Positions 45,414-54,143 of a stretch of 64,000 bases of DNA are shown here, piece after piece. A program made the translations under genes and the position numbers. A model generated the notes under the pieces. It saw only the letters and a program-made list of their open reading frames with translations. It had not been told where the DNA came from and searched no databases. Every line of letters begins with the position of its first letter. Within the stretch, counting starts at the first letter, position 1. The DNA is taken from positions 700-64,699 of the forward strand of contig DEAU01000012.1 of assembly GCA_002348705.1 (NCBI GenBank). The letters run 5' to 3'. This stretch comes from Candidatus Neomicrothrix sp. UBA2974. Lineage in GTDB: Bacteria > Actinomycetota > Acidimicrobiia > Acidimicrobiales > MedAcidi-G1.

Positions 45414-47540
45414 TTGATCTCGAAACGTGCCATCTCGTTACTGTGTGTACTTGCCATTGTGGCCGGGGCGTGTGGCTCTGACGAAGAGTCGGAAACATCT
45501 GCACCAGCCACGACTGCGGCTTCAGCGACCACCGCCGCTCCTGCGACCACTGCCGCGCCAGCCGACGATGGTGCTGCATCTTCAAGCGACGACGGGGCTG
45601 CCGCATCTGCGAGTGACAGCAGTGCCGAGGAGAAAGTCAGTGTCGCCATCCTCCTGCCCTGCGCGATAAACGATCTTTCCTGGTGCCAAGGGGCATACGA
45701 AGGGATCAAGGAACTTGAGGCCGATGGGCTCATCGAGCTTCAGGTCGTGGAGAACGCCCCATTTGATGCACAGGGAGCTACCCGCGTCATGAGCGGTTTC
45801 GCCAATGACGGAGTCGACCTCATCATTGGTCATTCGTTTGACTACGGAGCACCAATCCACGAGTTGGCGCCTGAATTCCCAGACTCCTACTTTGCTTGGC
45901 AGGGCTCTTGCGCTGGATACTGCGGGGTCGAAGGCCCGAACATCGTCGATTACGCGATGCTGATGTACGAACCGTCCTATCTGGCAGGCATATTGGCCGG
46001 TGGCATCTCGCAGACCGGAGTCTTGGCCCAGAACTCCGGATACGACATTCCCGCTTGTCGAGCTTCCGTCGAAGCATTCATTCTTGGCGCCCAAGAGGTG
46101 AACCCGGATGCGACAAGGCTCGATGCTTTCCTTGGTTCGTGGATTGACGCTGCTCTCGCGAAAGAAGCAACGGCGGCACAGGCAGAACAGGGAGCAGATG
46201 TCTTCATGGCTTGCGGCAACGCCGGTTCCTTCGGAATGCTTGCTGAGGTCGAAGAATCGAATCTCTCGGGATTCGGGTACATCTATGACGAGTCAGCTCT
46301 GGCTCCTGGAAATGTTGTCGCCTCAATGGTGTCCAAGTTCGGTGTCAACTACCGCAAGATGGTGGATCGCATCAAGAACGGCACCTGGGAGGAGTACCTG
46401 GTAACTCCGATGAGCGAGGGTGGTTTCGAGTTGATGCTCCACCCGGACTATGACGCCGCTGAAATTCCTGCTGAGACGATGGAGCTATTCAATGCCCGTC
46501 TTGAGGGAATTATGAACGGCACATTTGAGGTTCCATATGTGGGTGCCGCTCCCGAACCAGAGGAATCCGCTTCTGAGCCCACCCCCATTAGGGTCCGACT
46601 CAATTGGATCGCTGACCCCGGTTTCCTTGGCCTATACATGGCCGACGAACTTGGCTACTTTGCTGAAGAGGGTGTCGAGCCAATCTTTGAGTTCGGCGGG
46701 CCCAATGTTCCGCACCCAGTGCAAATTCTCGCCGGAGGCGCAGCAGATGTCGGTTTCGGCAGCCTGTCCATTATTGCTGACGCACAGTCACAGGGCGACG
46801 AGTTCGTCATGTTCGGGACGAGGCTGCAAGAGGGAATTCTCGGCATTAGCTCCTTGGCGGAAAGTCCGATCTATACCGCTGAAGAAATATGCGGCAAGAA
46901 GATCGGTGCCACCCCAGGGGATGTTGTGCCGCTAGATGCTCTTCTTATCACCAACGGTCTAGAGGCCGGCTGCTACGAGTTGGTTCCGGTCGGCTGGGAT
47001 CCTTCGCCGGTGGCCGAGGGCCTTGTTGACGGGATGGTCAACTATATGAATAGCCATCCGGTGGTTCTCGATGGCATGGGAGTTGACAACGTTGCCGTCT
47101 CCTATGCGGAAATGGGAATGAATATGTATGCCGATATTGCATTCACCACGAAGGAATTCGCCGAGAACAATCGAGAAGCTCTTGTCGGATTCACCCGGGC
47201 AATGGTCAAGGGTTGGGAAGCAGCCTTTGCTGATCCGGAGACAGCAGTGGATGTGATGTACAACGGCTCCCCGAACCTCGGCGGTGGGATCGACGTCGGC
47301 ATGGATAACTCGTACCAGATCTATATCCACTATGCCCAGGTGCCATTGATGGAGAGCTCGCTTACCGAAACCGACGGACTTTTCTCAATGGACTACGACT
47401 CGTTGGTGGGGCCCCAGTGGGATGCTCTCGCTCTAACGGGTATAGACCCACTGCCGGCGGCAGATCCGATGATCGACCTTTCGATCTTGGATGATGCGTT
47501 CGGAGATTGCCGTCCGTCCCTCTTGAACTGCGGCGGCTGA
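45414..47540 (+). CDS. Lipoprotein fusing a BMP-type and an NMT1/THI5-type binding domain
   Basis: A 708-residue exported binding protein. The start is TTG 45414; residues 1-20 are a lipoprotein signal (AISLLCVLAIVAGAC, lipid-modified Cys20), followed by a Ser/Thr/Ala-rich linker. Residues about 75-375 match the BMP family (purine-nucleoside-binding PnrA-like: VDLIIGHSFDYG, YFAWQGSCAGYCG, DVFMACGNAGSFGML, VVASMVSKFGVNYRKM). Residues about 394-690 match NMT1/THI5/SsuA-type solute-binding domains (IADPGFLGLYMADELGYFAEEGVEPIFEFGG, LAGGAADVGFGSLSII). Both domains are complete. A double-domain binder for one transport system is unusual. No permease gene is adjacent; the ATPase follows at 47778. 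Confidence 0.87.
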   Translation: MISKRAISLLCVLAIVAGACGSDEESETSAPATTAASATTAAPATTAAPADDGAASSSDDGAAASASDSSAEEKVSVAILLPCAINDLSWCQGAYEGIKELEADGLIELQVVENAPFDAQGATRVMSGFANDGVDLIIGHSFDYGAPIHELAPEFPDSYFAWQGSCAGYCGVEGPNIVDYAMLMYEPSYLAGILAGGISQTGVLAQNSGYDIPACRASVEAFILGAQEVNPDATRLDAFLGSWIDAALAKEATAAQAEQGADVFMACGNAGSFGMLAEVEESNLSGFGYIYDESALAPGNVVASMVSKFGVNYRKMVDRIKNGTWEEYLVTPMSEGGFELMLHPDYDAAEIPAETMELFNARLEGIMNGTFEVPYVGAAPEPEESASEPTPIRVRLNWIADPGFLGLYMADELGYFAEEGVEPIFEFGGPNVPHPVQILAGGAADVGFGSLSIIADAQSQGDEFVMFGTRLQEGILGISSLAESPIYTAEEICGKKIGATPGDVVPLDALLITNGLEAGCYELVPVGWDPSPVAEGLVDGMVNYMNSHPVVLDGMGVDNVAVSYAEMGMNMYADIAFTTKEFAENNREALVGFTRAMVKGWEAAFADPETAVDVMYNGSPNLGGGIDVGMDNSYQIYIHYAQVPLMESSLTETDGLFSMDYDSLVGPQWDALALTGIDPLPAADPMIDLSILDDAFGDCRPSLLNCGG

Positions 47541-47570
47541 CGAAATGTCACCACTCTGGTAGATCCAGCA

Positions 47571-47587
47571 AGGGGCTAGGAGCCCCT
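47571..47587 (+). terminator. Short hairpin after the binding-protein gene
   Basis: AGGGGCT (47571-47577) pairs with AGCCCCT (47581-47587) across a three-base loop, 31 bp after the stop. There is no T-tract; it may act with the stronger hairpin at 47601. Confidence 0.45.
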
Positions 47588-47600
47588 GCACAGCGATTGC

Positions 47601-47626
47601 GCGGGTGTCCCCCTGGGGGCACCCGC
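47601..47626 (+). terminator. Strong GC hairpin after the binding-protein gene
   Basis: GCGGGTG(T)CCC pairs with GGG(G)CACCCGC around a four-base loop, an 11-bp stem with one G-U pair. Followed by A-rich sequence, not T. It may be a U-less terminator reducing expression of the ATPase relative to the abundant binding protein. Confidence 0.5.
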
Positions 47627-47702
47627 ACAGCCGCAAAAATGGTCGTTTCTTGGGCCCGGGGTCAGGAATATCTGGTTCTGGCTTCACCGGACTGGCTCTG
47701 GA

Positions 47703-47733
47703 TGACCTGTGTAACCCTGGCTGACCTGTGTAA
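47703..47733 (+). promoter_or_regulatory. Direct repeat upstream of the ABC ATPase gene
   Basis: TGACCTGTGTAA occurs at 47703-47714 and again at 47722-47733, a 19-bp period. It lies 45 bp before the ATPase start and may be an operator pair for a dimeric regulator. No regulator gene is adjacent. Confidence 0.35.
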
Positions 47734-47777
47734 ACCTGCCCCTGTACTGGTGCAAAGCTGGCAGGAAACTAGAGCAG

Positions 47778-48611
47778 ATGGTTCATATGGAAAATAAAAA
47801 ATCTGAAGACGTTAGCGTCGATGCCAAAGGCGGTGGGATTGTTGTTTCTGACGCCGTCAAGGAGTTTGATCTTGGTTTCGGCAAGCGATTAAAGGCGGTT
47901 GACGGCGTCTCAATCAACATTGCCGACGGCGAATTCGTTGCAATTATTGGCCCGTCTGGCTGCGGTAAATCAACCATCCTCCGGATGATTGCATCGTTGG
48001 AGCAGCCCACTGAGGGTGAAGTTCGAATCAACAGTTCTGAGCCGGCCCTCCTGGCGAAACAACATCGGCTCGGGGTGGCTTTCCAAGATCATGCCCTTTT
48101 GCCTTGGCTCAACGTATGGGAGAACGTCGCTCTTCCCTATAGGGCAGCGGGAATGCGTCCAGATCCAGACCAAATCGAGAGCCTGATTGCCCTGGTCGGC
48201 ATGGCGGGCTTCGAGAAGTCGAGGCCAAAGCAACTTTCTGGTGGCATGAAGCAAAGGGTCGCCATTGCTCGAGCACTGGTTCTAAACCCAGATGTTCTTC
48301 TACTGGACGAACCTTTCGGTGCACTGGATGCCGTAACGCGTCGCCAAATGAACATCGAACTTCAAGAAATCTGGTCTCGCAATTCGATTACCACACTGCT
48401 GATCACCCACTCGGTTGAAGAAGCCGTCTTCCTAGCGGACAGGCTTGTTGTTCTTACGGAACGACCCGGGCGGATCAAACTGATTGAAAAGGTCCCATTC
48501 GGACGACCGCGGAGTCGTGATCTGATGCTCACCCCTGAATTCCATGAGCTTTGCGACCAACTGACCGCTGCGTTGGACTCTCAAGAGAGCTCGGAAACGG
48601 ACGAAGGCTGA
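47778..48611 (+). CDS. ABC transporter ATPase, nitrate/sulfonate/taurine (SsuB/TauB) type
   Basis: The 277-residue energy-coupling subunit has Walker A GPSGCGKST at residues 58-66, signature LSGGMKQRVAIARAL, Walker B VLLLDEPFGALD and the H-loop TTLLITHSVEEAVFLADR. Members serve NMT1/SsuA-type binding proteins, matching the second domain of the upstream lipoprotein. The matching membrane permease is not found in the window, which is odd for this family. It is followed 13 bp later by the GcvT-like gene. Confidence 0.93.
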   Translation: MVHMENKKSEDVSVDAKGGGIVVSDAVKEFDLGFGKRLKAVDGVSINIADGEFVAIIGPSGCGKSTILRMIASLEQPTEGEVRINSSEPALLAKQHRLGVAFQDHALLPWLNVWENVALPYRAAGMRPDPDQIESLIALVGMAGFEKSRPKQLSGGMKQRVAIARALVLNPDVLLLDEPFGALDAVTRRQMNIELQEIWSRNSITTLLITHSVEEAVFLADRLVVLTERPGRIKLIEKVPFGRPRSRDLMLTPEFHELCDQLTAALDSQESSETDEG

Positions 48612-48624
48612 GGTTTGGCATCGC

Positions 48625-49827
48625 ATGTCTCGTGTGCTTGGAACTCCTTTTCATTCACGGGCGGAGCTTGCTGCCTCCACGCCGGAGTGGTATCGGTGGG
48701 GCGATTACTTCGTTGTCGACATCTATACGGATGTGAAAGAAGAGCTGGCCGCCATGCGGGAGCGGGTGACAGTTAACGAGATGTCGCCGCTGTGGAAGCT
48801 GCGACTATCCGGACCAGATTCCGTAGAACTGATTAACGCAGTGATCACACGGGATATTTCTGGCCAAGAGATCGATCAGATCATCTATACACCATGGTGC
48901 AATCAGGCCGGGAAGGTAGTGGGTGATGGGTTATTGCTTCGGGAACAAGAAGACTCATTCGTTCTTGTAGCGGGACCAAATAAGGACTGGTTTAGTTCGT
49001 TGAGTAGCGGACTGGACGTCGATATCGAGGACATAACAGACACGATTGGGATCCTGGCCCTTCAAGGACCAAGGTCTAGGGACGTCTTGGAGGCCGCTTC
49101 TGGAAGGTCATTTTCCGACCTTGCTTTTTCGAGGAGCACGCTTTGTGAACTGGGAGCGTCTCAAGTGCGGGTGATCCGTCAGGGATTTACCGGCGAACTC
49201 GGGTACGAACTTTGGGTTGAACCGAAGTCTGGAGAAGACGTCTGGGACTCTCTCTTCGCGGTCGGAGGTCCTTCGGGGCTAGTCCCGGCCGGCGAATACG
49301 CCATCGATGTTGCGCGAGTTGAGGCCGGCCTCTTAATCGTCGGATCGGATTACAAGGGAGCGGGCTTTTGGAGCGGCGTAGGTCCGTATCCCGACGATCG
49401 ACAGGAGTGCTCACCAGGCGAACTGAATCTGGGAAGGTTCGTTGATTTCAGCAAAGAGCATTTCGTTGGGAAACAAGCCCTAGTCGAGGAAAGGGACGCC
49501 GGAGGGCCAAGTGATCGCCTGCTCGGACTTGAGTTAACAGAGGACTCGATCTCCAGGCTCAGGGAGATTGAGTTCGGTCCAGTGCTCCCAAGAGTTAGCA
49601 GGAATGTCTACCGACTAAATGCGGGTGCAGCGGCGGTCGGCTATGTGACCAGTCTCACCTGGGGCTATTCGCTCGGGAAGGTTGTTGGCTTGGCCCATGT
49701 CCAGTCGTCGGCAGCGATTGATGGAAATGAGGTATCTCTCGTTTGGCCCACAAAAGATGGCGAGAAGATGTTGGATGCCCGGCTGACTGACTTGCCATTT
49801 CGAAAACATGTACGTGCCGTCGCCTGA
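48625..49827 (+). CDS. GcvT-family aminomethyltransferase-like protein
   Basis: A 400-residue member of the glycine-cleavage T-protein fold. These bind tetrahydrofolate and take a methyl or methylene group from glycine, sarcosine, dimethylglycine or dimethylsulfoniopropionate. Motifs: NEMSPLWKLRLSGPDSVELINAVITRDI, PWCNQAGKVVGDGLLLREQEDSFVLVAG, ILALQGPRSRDVLEAA, GFTGELGYELWVEP, VPAGEYAIDVARVEAGLLIVGSDYKG, FSKEHFVGKQALVEERDAGG. The GELGYEL segment and GRFVDFSKEHFVGK match. The THF-binding region is present, so demethylation of an amine from the island is a reasonable inference. Substrate is not decided. Confidence 0.82.
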   Translation: MSRVLGTPFHSRAELAASTPEWYRWGDYFVVDIYTDVKEELAAMRERVTVNEMSPLWKLRLSGPDSVELINAVITRDISGQEIDQIIYTPWCNQAGKVVGDGLLLREQEDSFVLVAGPNKDWFSSLSSGLDVDIEDITDTIGILALQGPRSRDVLEAASGRSFSDLAFSRSTLCELGASQVRVIRQGFTGELGYELWVEPKSGEDVWDSLFAVGGPSGLVPAGEYAIDVARVEAGLLIVGSDYKGAGFWSGVGPYPDDRQECSPGELNLGRFVDFSKEHFVGKQALVEERDAGGPSDRLLGLELTEDSISRLREIEFGPVLPRVSRNVYRLNAGAAAVGYVTSLTWGYSLGKVVGLAHVQSSAAIDGNEVSLVWPTKDGEKMLDARLTDLPFRKHVRAVA

Positions 49828-49918
49828 TAGCGAGGCAGGCGTTGCCGGTCAAAGATGACCCAAGAAGACCTAAAAAAAGAAATGTTCCACGGAAAAGCCA
49901 TAAGAAAGGAGTTTCAAA

Positions 49919-50830
49919 GTGATAAAGATCGATTGCCATCTCCACCTTGGAATGGTGGAGAGCCAGGTCCCAGTCTGGTGGATGGAAGAGCTCTACGGGA
50001 TGTACGGCGTAGAGGATTGGGAGTCCACGGATGGACAGGCCATCGTCAACCTTCTTGATGCGAACGGTACCGATGCGGGCCTAGTCCAAGGTGGGGACAT
50101 TCGTCGGACCACCTTTCACCCTGACTATCCGGAAGAGTCTGCTGGCCGGATCTACATACCTAATGATTGGACTGCGGAGCAGTGCGAACTCCACAAAGGC
50201 CGTCTTTACGGCGTGGCCTGCATTGATCCCTTCCGCGACCTCCCTGGGAGTGTGATCGAACTTGAGCGGTGTGTCACGCAACTCGGATTCCGATCGATGA
50301 AGCTGCTGCCCAGTTACCTTCACTTTGACCCGGGCGATCCAGAGCTTGATCCGCTTTATCGGAAAGCCCACGAGCTCGATGTGCCGGTGCATTTCTTCAC
50401 CGGTATGACGCCAACGCGAACAGCGATGCTGAAGTATGGAGATCCCGTGTTGCTTGACGCCGTGGGTCGTCGTCACCGTGACCTCAAGGTCATCGTGTTC
50501 ATCAACTACCCGTGGATTGACCAGTGCATAGCCCTCGTGGCGAAACATCCGAACTTCCACGCGGACATGTGCTATTTCGCAGGCGGCGATAGCGCCCAGT
50601 TGTACGAGGTGTTGTCAAAGTTTCGGTCGTATGGGGCTCTTGACAGGGTGATTTATGGGACCGACAACGCCGACAAGGCCCGAGCTTTTGACACCGTGGG
50701 GAAGGTCTCAGATCTCTACTACGGGGTAAATGAGGTAGCTGAACAACGGGGAGGCGAGCCGTTTAGTCAGGAAGAACTAGACGCGATTCTAGGTGGGACA
50801 GCGGCAAAGCTTTACAAGATCCCCGAGTAG
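49919..50830 (+). CDS. Amidohydrolase-2 family protein, metal site incomplete
   Basis: A 303-residue TIM-barrel protein (GTG start, AAGGAG ribosome-binding site eight bases upstream). HxH is present at residues 7 and 9 (DCHLHLG) and the last Asp as YGTDNAD. Aligned to its neighbour at 50850, two key positions differ: VQIHLG is VHFFTG here, and VAHLGHPW is VFINYPW, so histidines expected on strands 5 and 6 are missing. It may be a pseudoenzyme, a partner subunit, or use an altered metal site. The two genes are 19 bp apart and clearly a duplication. Confidence 0.8.
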   Translation: MIKIDCHLHLGMVESQVPVWWMEELYGMYGVEDWESTDGQAIVNLLDANGTDAGLVQGGDIRRTTFHPDYPEESAGRIYIPNDWTAEQCELHKGRLYGVACIDPFRDLPGSVIELERCVTQLGFRSMKLLPSYLHFDPGDPELDPLYRKAHELDVPVHFFTGMTPTRTAMLKYGDPVLLDAVGRRHRDLKVIVFINYPWIDQCIALVAKHPNFHADMCYFAGGDSAQLYEVLSKFRSYGALDRVIYGTDNADKARAFDTVGKVSDLYYGVNEVAEQRGGEPFSQEELDAILGGTAAKLYKIPE

Positions 50831-50849
50831 AGATAGTTAGTAGGCAGCA

Positions 50850-51746
50850 GTGGTAACAGTCGACTGTCATCTCCACCTCGGGCTGATAGATGAGCACACA
50901 CCTTCCTGGTGGTGGTGGGAGCAATTCGGTTTTGAACCCGTTTCCGTTGGTGGAGATGAAATCATCCAGTTCTTGGATGAGACTGATATTGAGATCGGTC
51001 TTATCCAGGGTGGGGATATACGTCGAACGACCTATCACCCAACTCGTGACGATCGAAACATGTATGTGCCTAATGACTTCACGGCACTTCAGTGCTCTAG
51101 ATACCCAGGCCGTCTTTATGGGGTGATCGGTATAGATCCGCTAGTGGACGTTCACGAAAACCTGACAGAAATGGAAAGGTGTGTCGAAGAGCATGATTTT
51201 CGGGTGCTCAAACTACTGCCGACGTATCACCACTATCGCCCTGACGATAGGCGCCTAGATCCCTACTACGAAAAGTGCCTTGCGCTTGATATTCCTGTAC
51301 AGATTCATTTGGGGTGGACGCGAACCATAGCTACGACCATGGAACACCAACGTCCGATGCATCTGGACCGATTGGGCCGTGAATTTCCAGACCTCAAGGT
51401 CATCGTTGCTCACCTCGGGCACCCGTGGGTTGATGAAGCAATAGCGGTAGTGGCCAAACACCCAAACTTCTATACCGAACTCTCAGGGTGGGGACCGTAC
51501 GGCATGGCTCCACACGATCCGGTGGGTGAGACCTATCGAGCTTTGAAGAAGCTGAAGAACTACGGATGCCTCGGAAAGGTCATGTTCGGATCCGACAACA
51601 CCGACTGTCGAGAGACCTATCGGTTGGCCGACCAGATGTCTAGAGACCTAGATGGGCAAGAGCTCTATAACGAAGAGGTCTACAAAGACATAATGGGAAA
51701 TACGGCAATCAAAGTATTTGGGCTTGATTCCATAAGGGAGAACTGA
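50850..51746 (+). CDS. Amidohydrolase-2 family metal-dependent hydrolase
   Basis: A 298-residue TIM-barrel enzyme of the ACMSD/gamma-resorcylate-decarboxylase-like superfamily. Metal residues are intact: HLH at residues 7 and 9, VQIHLGWT (strand 5 His), VAHLGHPW (strand 6 His) and FGSDNTD (final Asp). It is the complete sibling of the preceding gene, and a BKACE gene follows one base after its stop. Hydrolysis or non-oxidative decarboxylation of a small acid is likely; the substrate is unknown. Confidence 0.87.
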   Translation: MVTVDCHLHLGLIDEHTPSWWWWEQFGFEPVSVGGDEIIQFLDETDIEIGLIQGGDIRRTTYHPTRDDRNMYVPNDFTALQCSRYPGRLYGVIGIDPLVDVHENLTEMERCVEEHDFRVLKLLPTYHHYRPDDRRLDPYYEKCLALDIPVQIHLGWTRTIATTMEHQRPMHLDRLGREFPDLKVIVAHLGHPWVDEAIAVVAKHPNFYTELSGWGPYGMAPHDPVGETYRALKKLKNYGCLGKVMFGSDNTDCRETYRLADQMSRDLDGQELYNEEVYKDIMGNTAIKVFGLDSIREN

Positions 51747-51747
51747 A

Positions 51748-52722
51748 ATGTTGGAAATTGAAACCCAGTGGGACTACCGGGACCCGTATGTCTGGATGGA
51801 AAAAGTTGGCCGTGGTCAGCTTCCACCAGTGATTGTTACAGCCGCAATCAATGGAGGGTTTCATGGCAAAGAGGCAAATGATGCGGTTCCGGAGACGCCA
51901 GAGGAAATAGCTCAAGAAGCCTTAGCTGCTTACGAGGCTGGTGCCAGCCAGATCCACATTCATGGCCGGGACCCTAAGGATTGGAGTCAGTGCACAGGGG
52001 ATCCAGATGTATACGGACGAATCAACTCTCTTGTCCGTGAAGCCTGTCCGGACGTGGTGATAAATAACAGCACTGGTGGTGGTCCGACCCTGACGACCGA
52101 AGAGCGTTATTGCCCCCTTGATGCCGTCCCCGCGGCGGATGTTGTAACGCTCAATCTGGGTCCGGCTATGTCGAAGTTCGTGATGGCTGAAAGGCCTGAA
52201 GGAATTCCCCACCCGCGCGGACCTCTCGAATTCGATATGTGTGATCCGACGACATACGGGGAACTCAACCACTATGCGTCAGTTATGAAGGAGCGTGGCT
52301 TCAATATCGAGTTTGAGGTGTACAACTCTGGCCAGTATTGGGTGTTACGCGACCTGATCGATAACGGTCACGTAAAAGAGCCGTTCATGGTTCAGTTCGT
52401 GCTGGGGGCAGGTACGGCGGCGTATCCGACCCCTACCAGTTTGATGGCGCTTATCAATGAACTTCCAAACGGAGCGATGTTCTCGGTCATCGGGACAGGT
52501 GTCTTCCAGATGCCCATGAACGTGATGGGCTTGGTGTTAGGCGGTCATGTCCGCGTAGGCCTAGAGGACAACCTTTATTTCCGCAAGGGACAAAAAGCTG
52601 GAGGAAATGCGGAAATGGTGACTCGAATAAAAAGAATTGCGGAAGACATGAATAGGGAAGTTGCGACGCCCAACCAAGCTCGACAAATGCTTGGATTGCC
52701 GGTAGTCGAAGCAGCTAACTGA
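51748..52722 (+). CDS. BKACE-family beta-keto acid cleavage enzyme
   Basis: A 324-residue enzyme of the beta-keto acid cleavage family (DUF849). These transfer acetyl-CoA to a 3-keto acid, giving acetoacetate and an acyl-CoA. Zinc histidines are at residues 70 and 72 in SQIHIHGRDPKD, with TAAINGGFHG at the N-terminus and LGGHVRVGLEDNLYFRKGQ near the end, all diagnostic. The family includes 3-keto-5-aminohexanoate and dehydrocarnitine cleavage enzymes. With a carnitine-dehydrogenase-like protein in the island a 3-dehydrocarnitine substrate is attractive, but the pocket cannot be read. It begins one base after the previous stop, with a GGGAG ribosome site. Confidence 0.9.
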   Translation: MLEIETQWDYRDPYVWMEKVGRGQLPPVIVTAAINGGFHGKEANDAVPETPEEIAQEALAAYEAGASQIHIHGRDPKDWSQCTGDPDVYGRINSLVREACPDVVINNSTGGGPTLTTEERYCPLDAVPAADVVTLNLGPAMSKFVMAERPEGIPHPRGPLEFDMCDPTTYGELNHYASVMKERGFNIEFEVYNSGQYWVLRDLIDNGHVKEPFMVQFVLGAGTAAYPTPTSLMALINELPNGAMFSVIGTGVFQMPMNVMGLVLGGHVRVGLEDNLYFRKGQKAGGNAEMVTRIKRIAEDMNREVATPNQARQMLGLPVVEAAN

Positions 52723-52750
52723 GACGCAGAGACAGCAGGACTGTGAAACC

Positions 52751-54064
52751 ATGACCCTCGAGTTGGCCTACTTCGACATCGAAGAAATCGTCTTTGGAGA
52801 CCGCACCCACTTGGAAGGCCGCACCCTTGTGGTCGACCATGACACCTTGCGTTCGCAACTGCTTGAAGATGAGCACTTCGACGATGTCACGCTGCACCTG
52901 GCTCATCCCGGCGACGACACTCGGATCATTAATGCAGTTGACGCCGTAGAGCCACGCTGTCGTCTGGGAAAAGGTGAGCACAACTTCCCAGGCTTCCTTT
53001 CGCCGCCGCGAACTGTAGGTGTTGGCAGAACGGCTGTTATGCGTGGTGCAGCTGTAGTCGAAGTATCCGCCCCAGTGCCAGGTGAATCGACGTACTGGCG
53101 CGAAGCATTCTTCGATATGACGGAATCTGGAGCTGGCTATAGCCCATTTTCCAATCTTGCGAATCTCGTGTTGGAAATCACTCCCTCTAAGAGCATTCGA
53201 GAAGACAGCCGACCTCCACTGAATGTCTTTGAAGGCACTCCAGAGGCGGTGGCGCTAAATAGGGCTATTCGAATGGCGGGTATGAAAGCCAGTGTTTTTA
53301 TGGCTTCCGCGGCTGAGGGCGCAACCCCTGATGAAGTAAACGTCCTCGAATTGCCGAAAACGAGAAATCCAGATTTGCCGGGAGTGGTCTACCTCTACCA
53401 ACTAGCGATTCCCTATCTATATGGAGAAATAGTTCCGGGTGGTGGCGCGATCGGAGGCCCCGCTCACCTTCCAACACCTATTCATCCCAATGAGATCCTT
53501 GATGGCGCCCTTGTATGTGGGTGGAACGCAATTGCATGCATGCGTGAACTGACGTACATAGCCCAGAACCATCCAATCATCAACGACCTCTACGAACGTG
53601 ACGGCAAGGATCTCCAATTCCTTGGGGTTGTCATCTTCGCGAATGGCGATACGCCAGATGCAAAGGAGCGACTTACTGGGCACGCCACCACGCTTGCAAA
53701 ACTATTCAACCCTGACGGTGCAATCATCAATTACGCCGGTGGGGGGCATCCTTGTGTCGACACCATGATGATTTGCCAGAAACTGGAAAGCGCAGCCATC
53801 CCTACGACTGTTATGTCGATGGAGATGGCTCCCGATCCGTCAGATTCTGGATTTGTCCATTTTGTCCGAGAGGCTGATGCGATCGTCAGTACTGGAAATT
53901 ATGAGGAAAGCCTCGACTTCCCCAGGGTCGAATCGGTGATCGGAGGGACGGAGTTGCTCAACTCGAAATCCGACCCAGCAGGACCGTTTTCTTACCCGCT
54001 AAGTGGGCTCCTCGCCTCCACCAATCAATTCGGTTACACAAACGTGACAGCTAGGTCCCACTAA
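52751..54064 (+). CDS. Glycine/sarcosine/betaine reductase component B, GrdE-like alpha/beta precursor
   Basis: In the known enzymes this proprotein is cleaved at an Asn-Cys bond, the Cys becoming the pyruvoyl group that forms a Schiff base with the substrate amine. The 437-residue protein aligns along its length: LELAYFDIEEIVFGDRT, RGAAVVEVS, DMTESGAGYSPFSNLANLV, IHPNEILDGALVCGWNAIAC, NHPIINDLYERDGKDLQFLGVVIFAN, GGGHPCVDTMMICQKLE. At the cleavage site, however, the family Asn-Cys is Trp258-Asn259 here, so no pyruvoyl can form in the usual way; Cys263 aligns with a later conserved Cys. It starts 28 bp after the BKACE gene. Substrate is unknown. Confidence 0.9.
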   Translation: MTLELAYFDIEEIVFGDRTHLEGRTLVVDHDTLRSQLLEDEHFDDVTLHLAHPGDDTRIINAVDAVEPRCRLGKGEHNFPGFLSPPRTVGVGRTAVMRGAAVVEVSAPVPGESTYWREAFFDMTESGAGYSPFSNLANLVLEITPSKSIREDSRPPLNVFEGTPEAVALNRAIRMAGMKASVFMASAAEGATPDEVNVLELPKTRNPDLPGVVYLYQLAIPYLYGEIVPGGGAIGGPAHLPTPIHPNEILDGALVCGWNAIACMRELTYIAQNHPIINDLYERDGKDLQFLGVVIFANGDTPDAKERLTGHATTLAKLFNPDGAIINYAGGGHPCVDTMMICQKLESAAIPTTVMSMEMAPDPSDSGFVHFVREADAIVSTGNYEESLDFPRVESVIGGTELLNSKSDPAGPFSYPLSGLLASTNQFGYTNVTARSH

Positions 54065-54143
54065 CCAATGAGATCCTGTTTCCGTAACAAAGAGTGGTGC
54101 ATTTCCACCCGTAGCGTCTTCGAGAACGTGGGGAGTTGAGTTC

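Noticed and set aside
49855..50058. Small open frame ahead of the first amidohydrolase (MTQEDLKKEMFHG)
   Set aside because: It overlaps the AAGGAG site and the start of the real gene out of frame and has no support beyond being open.
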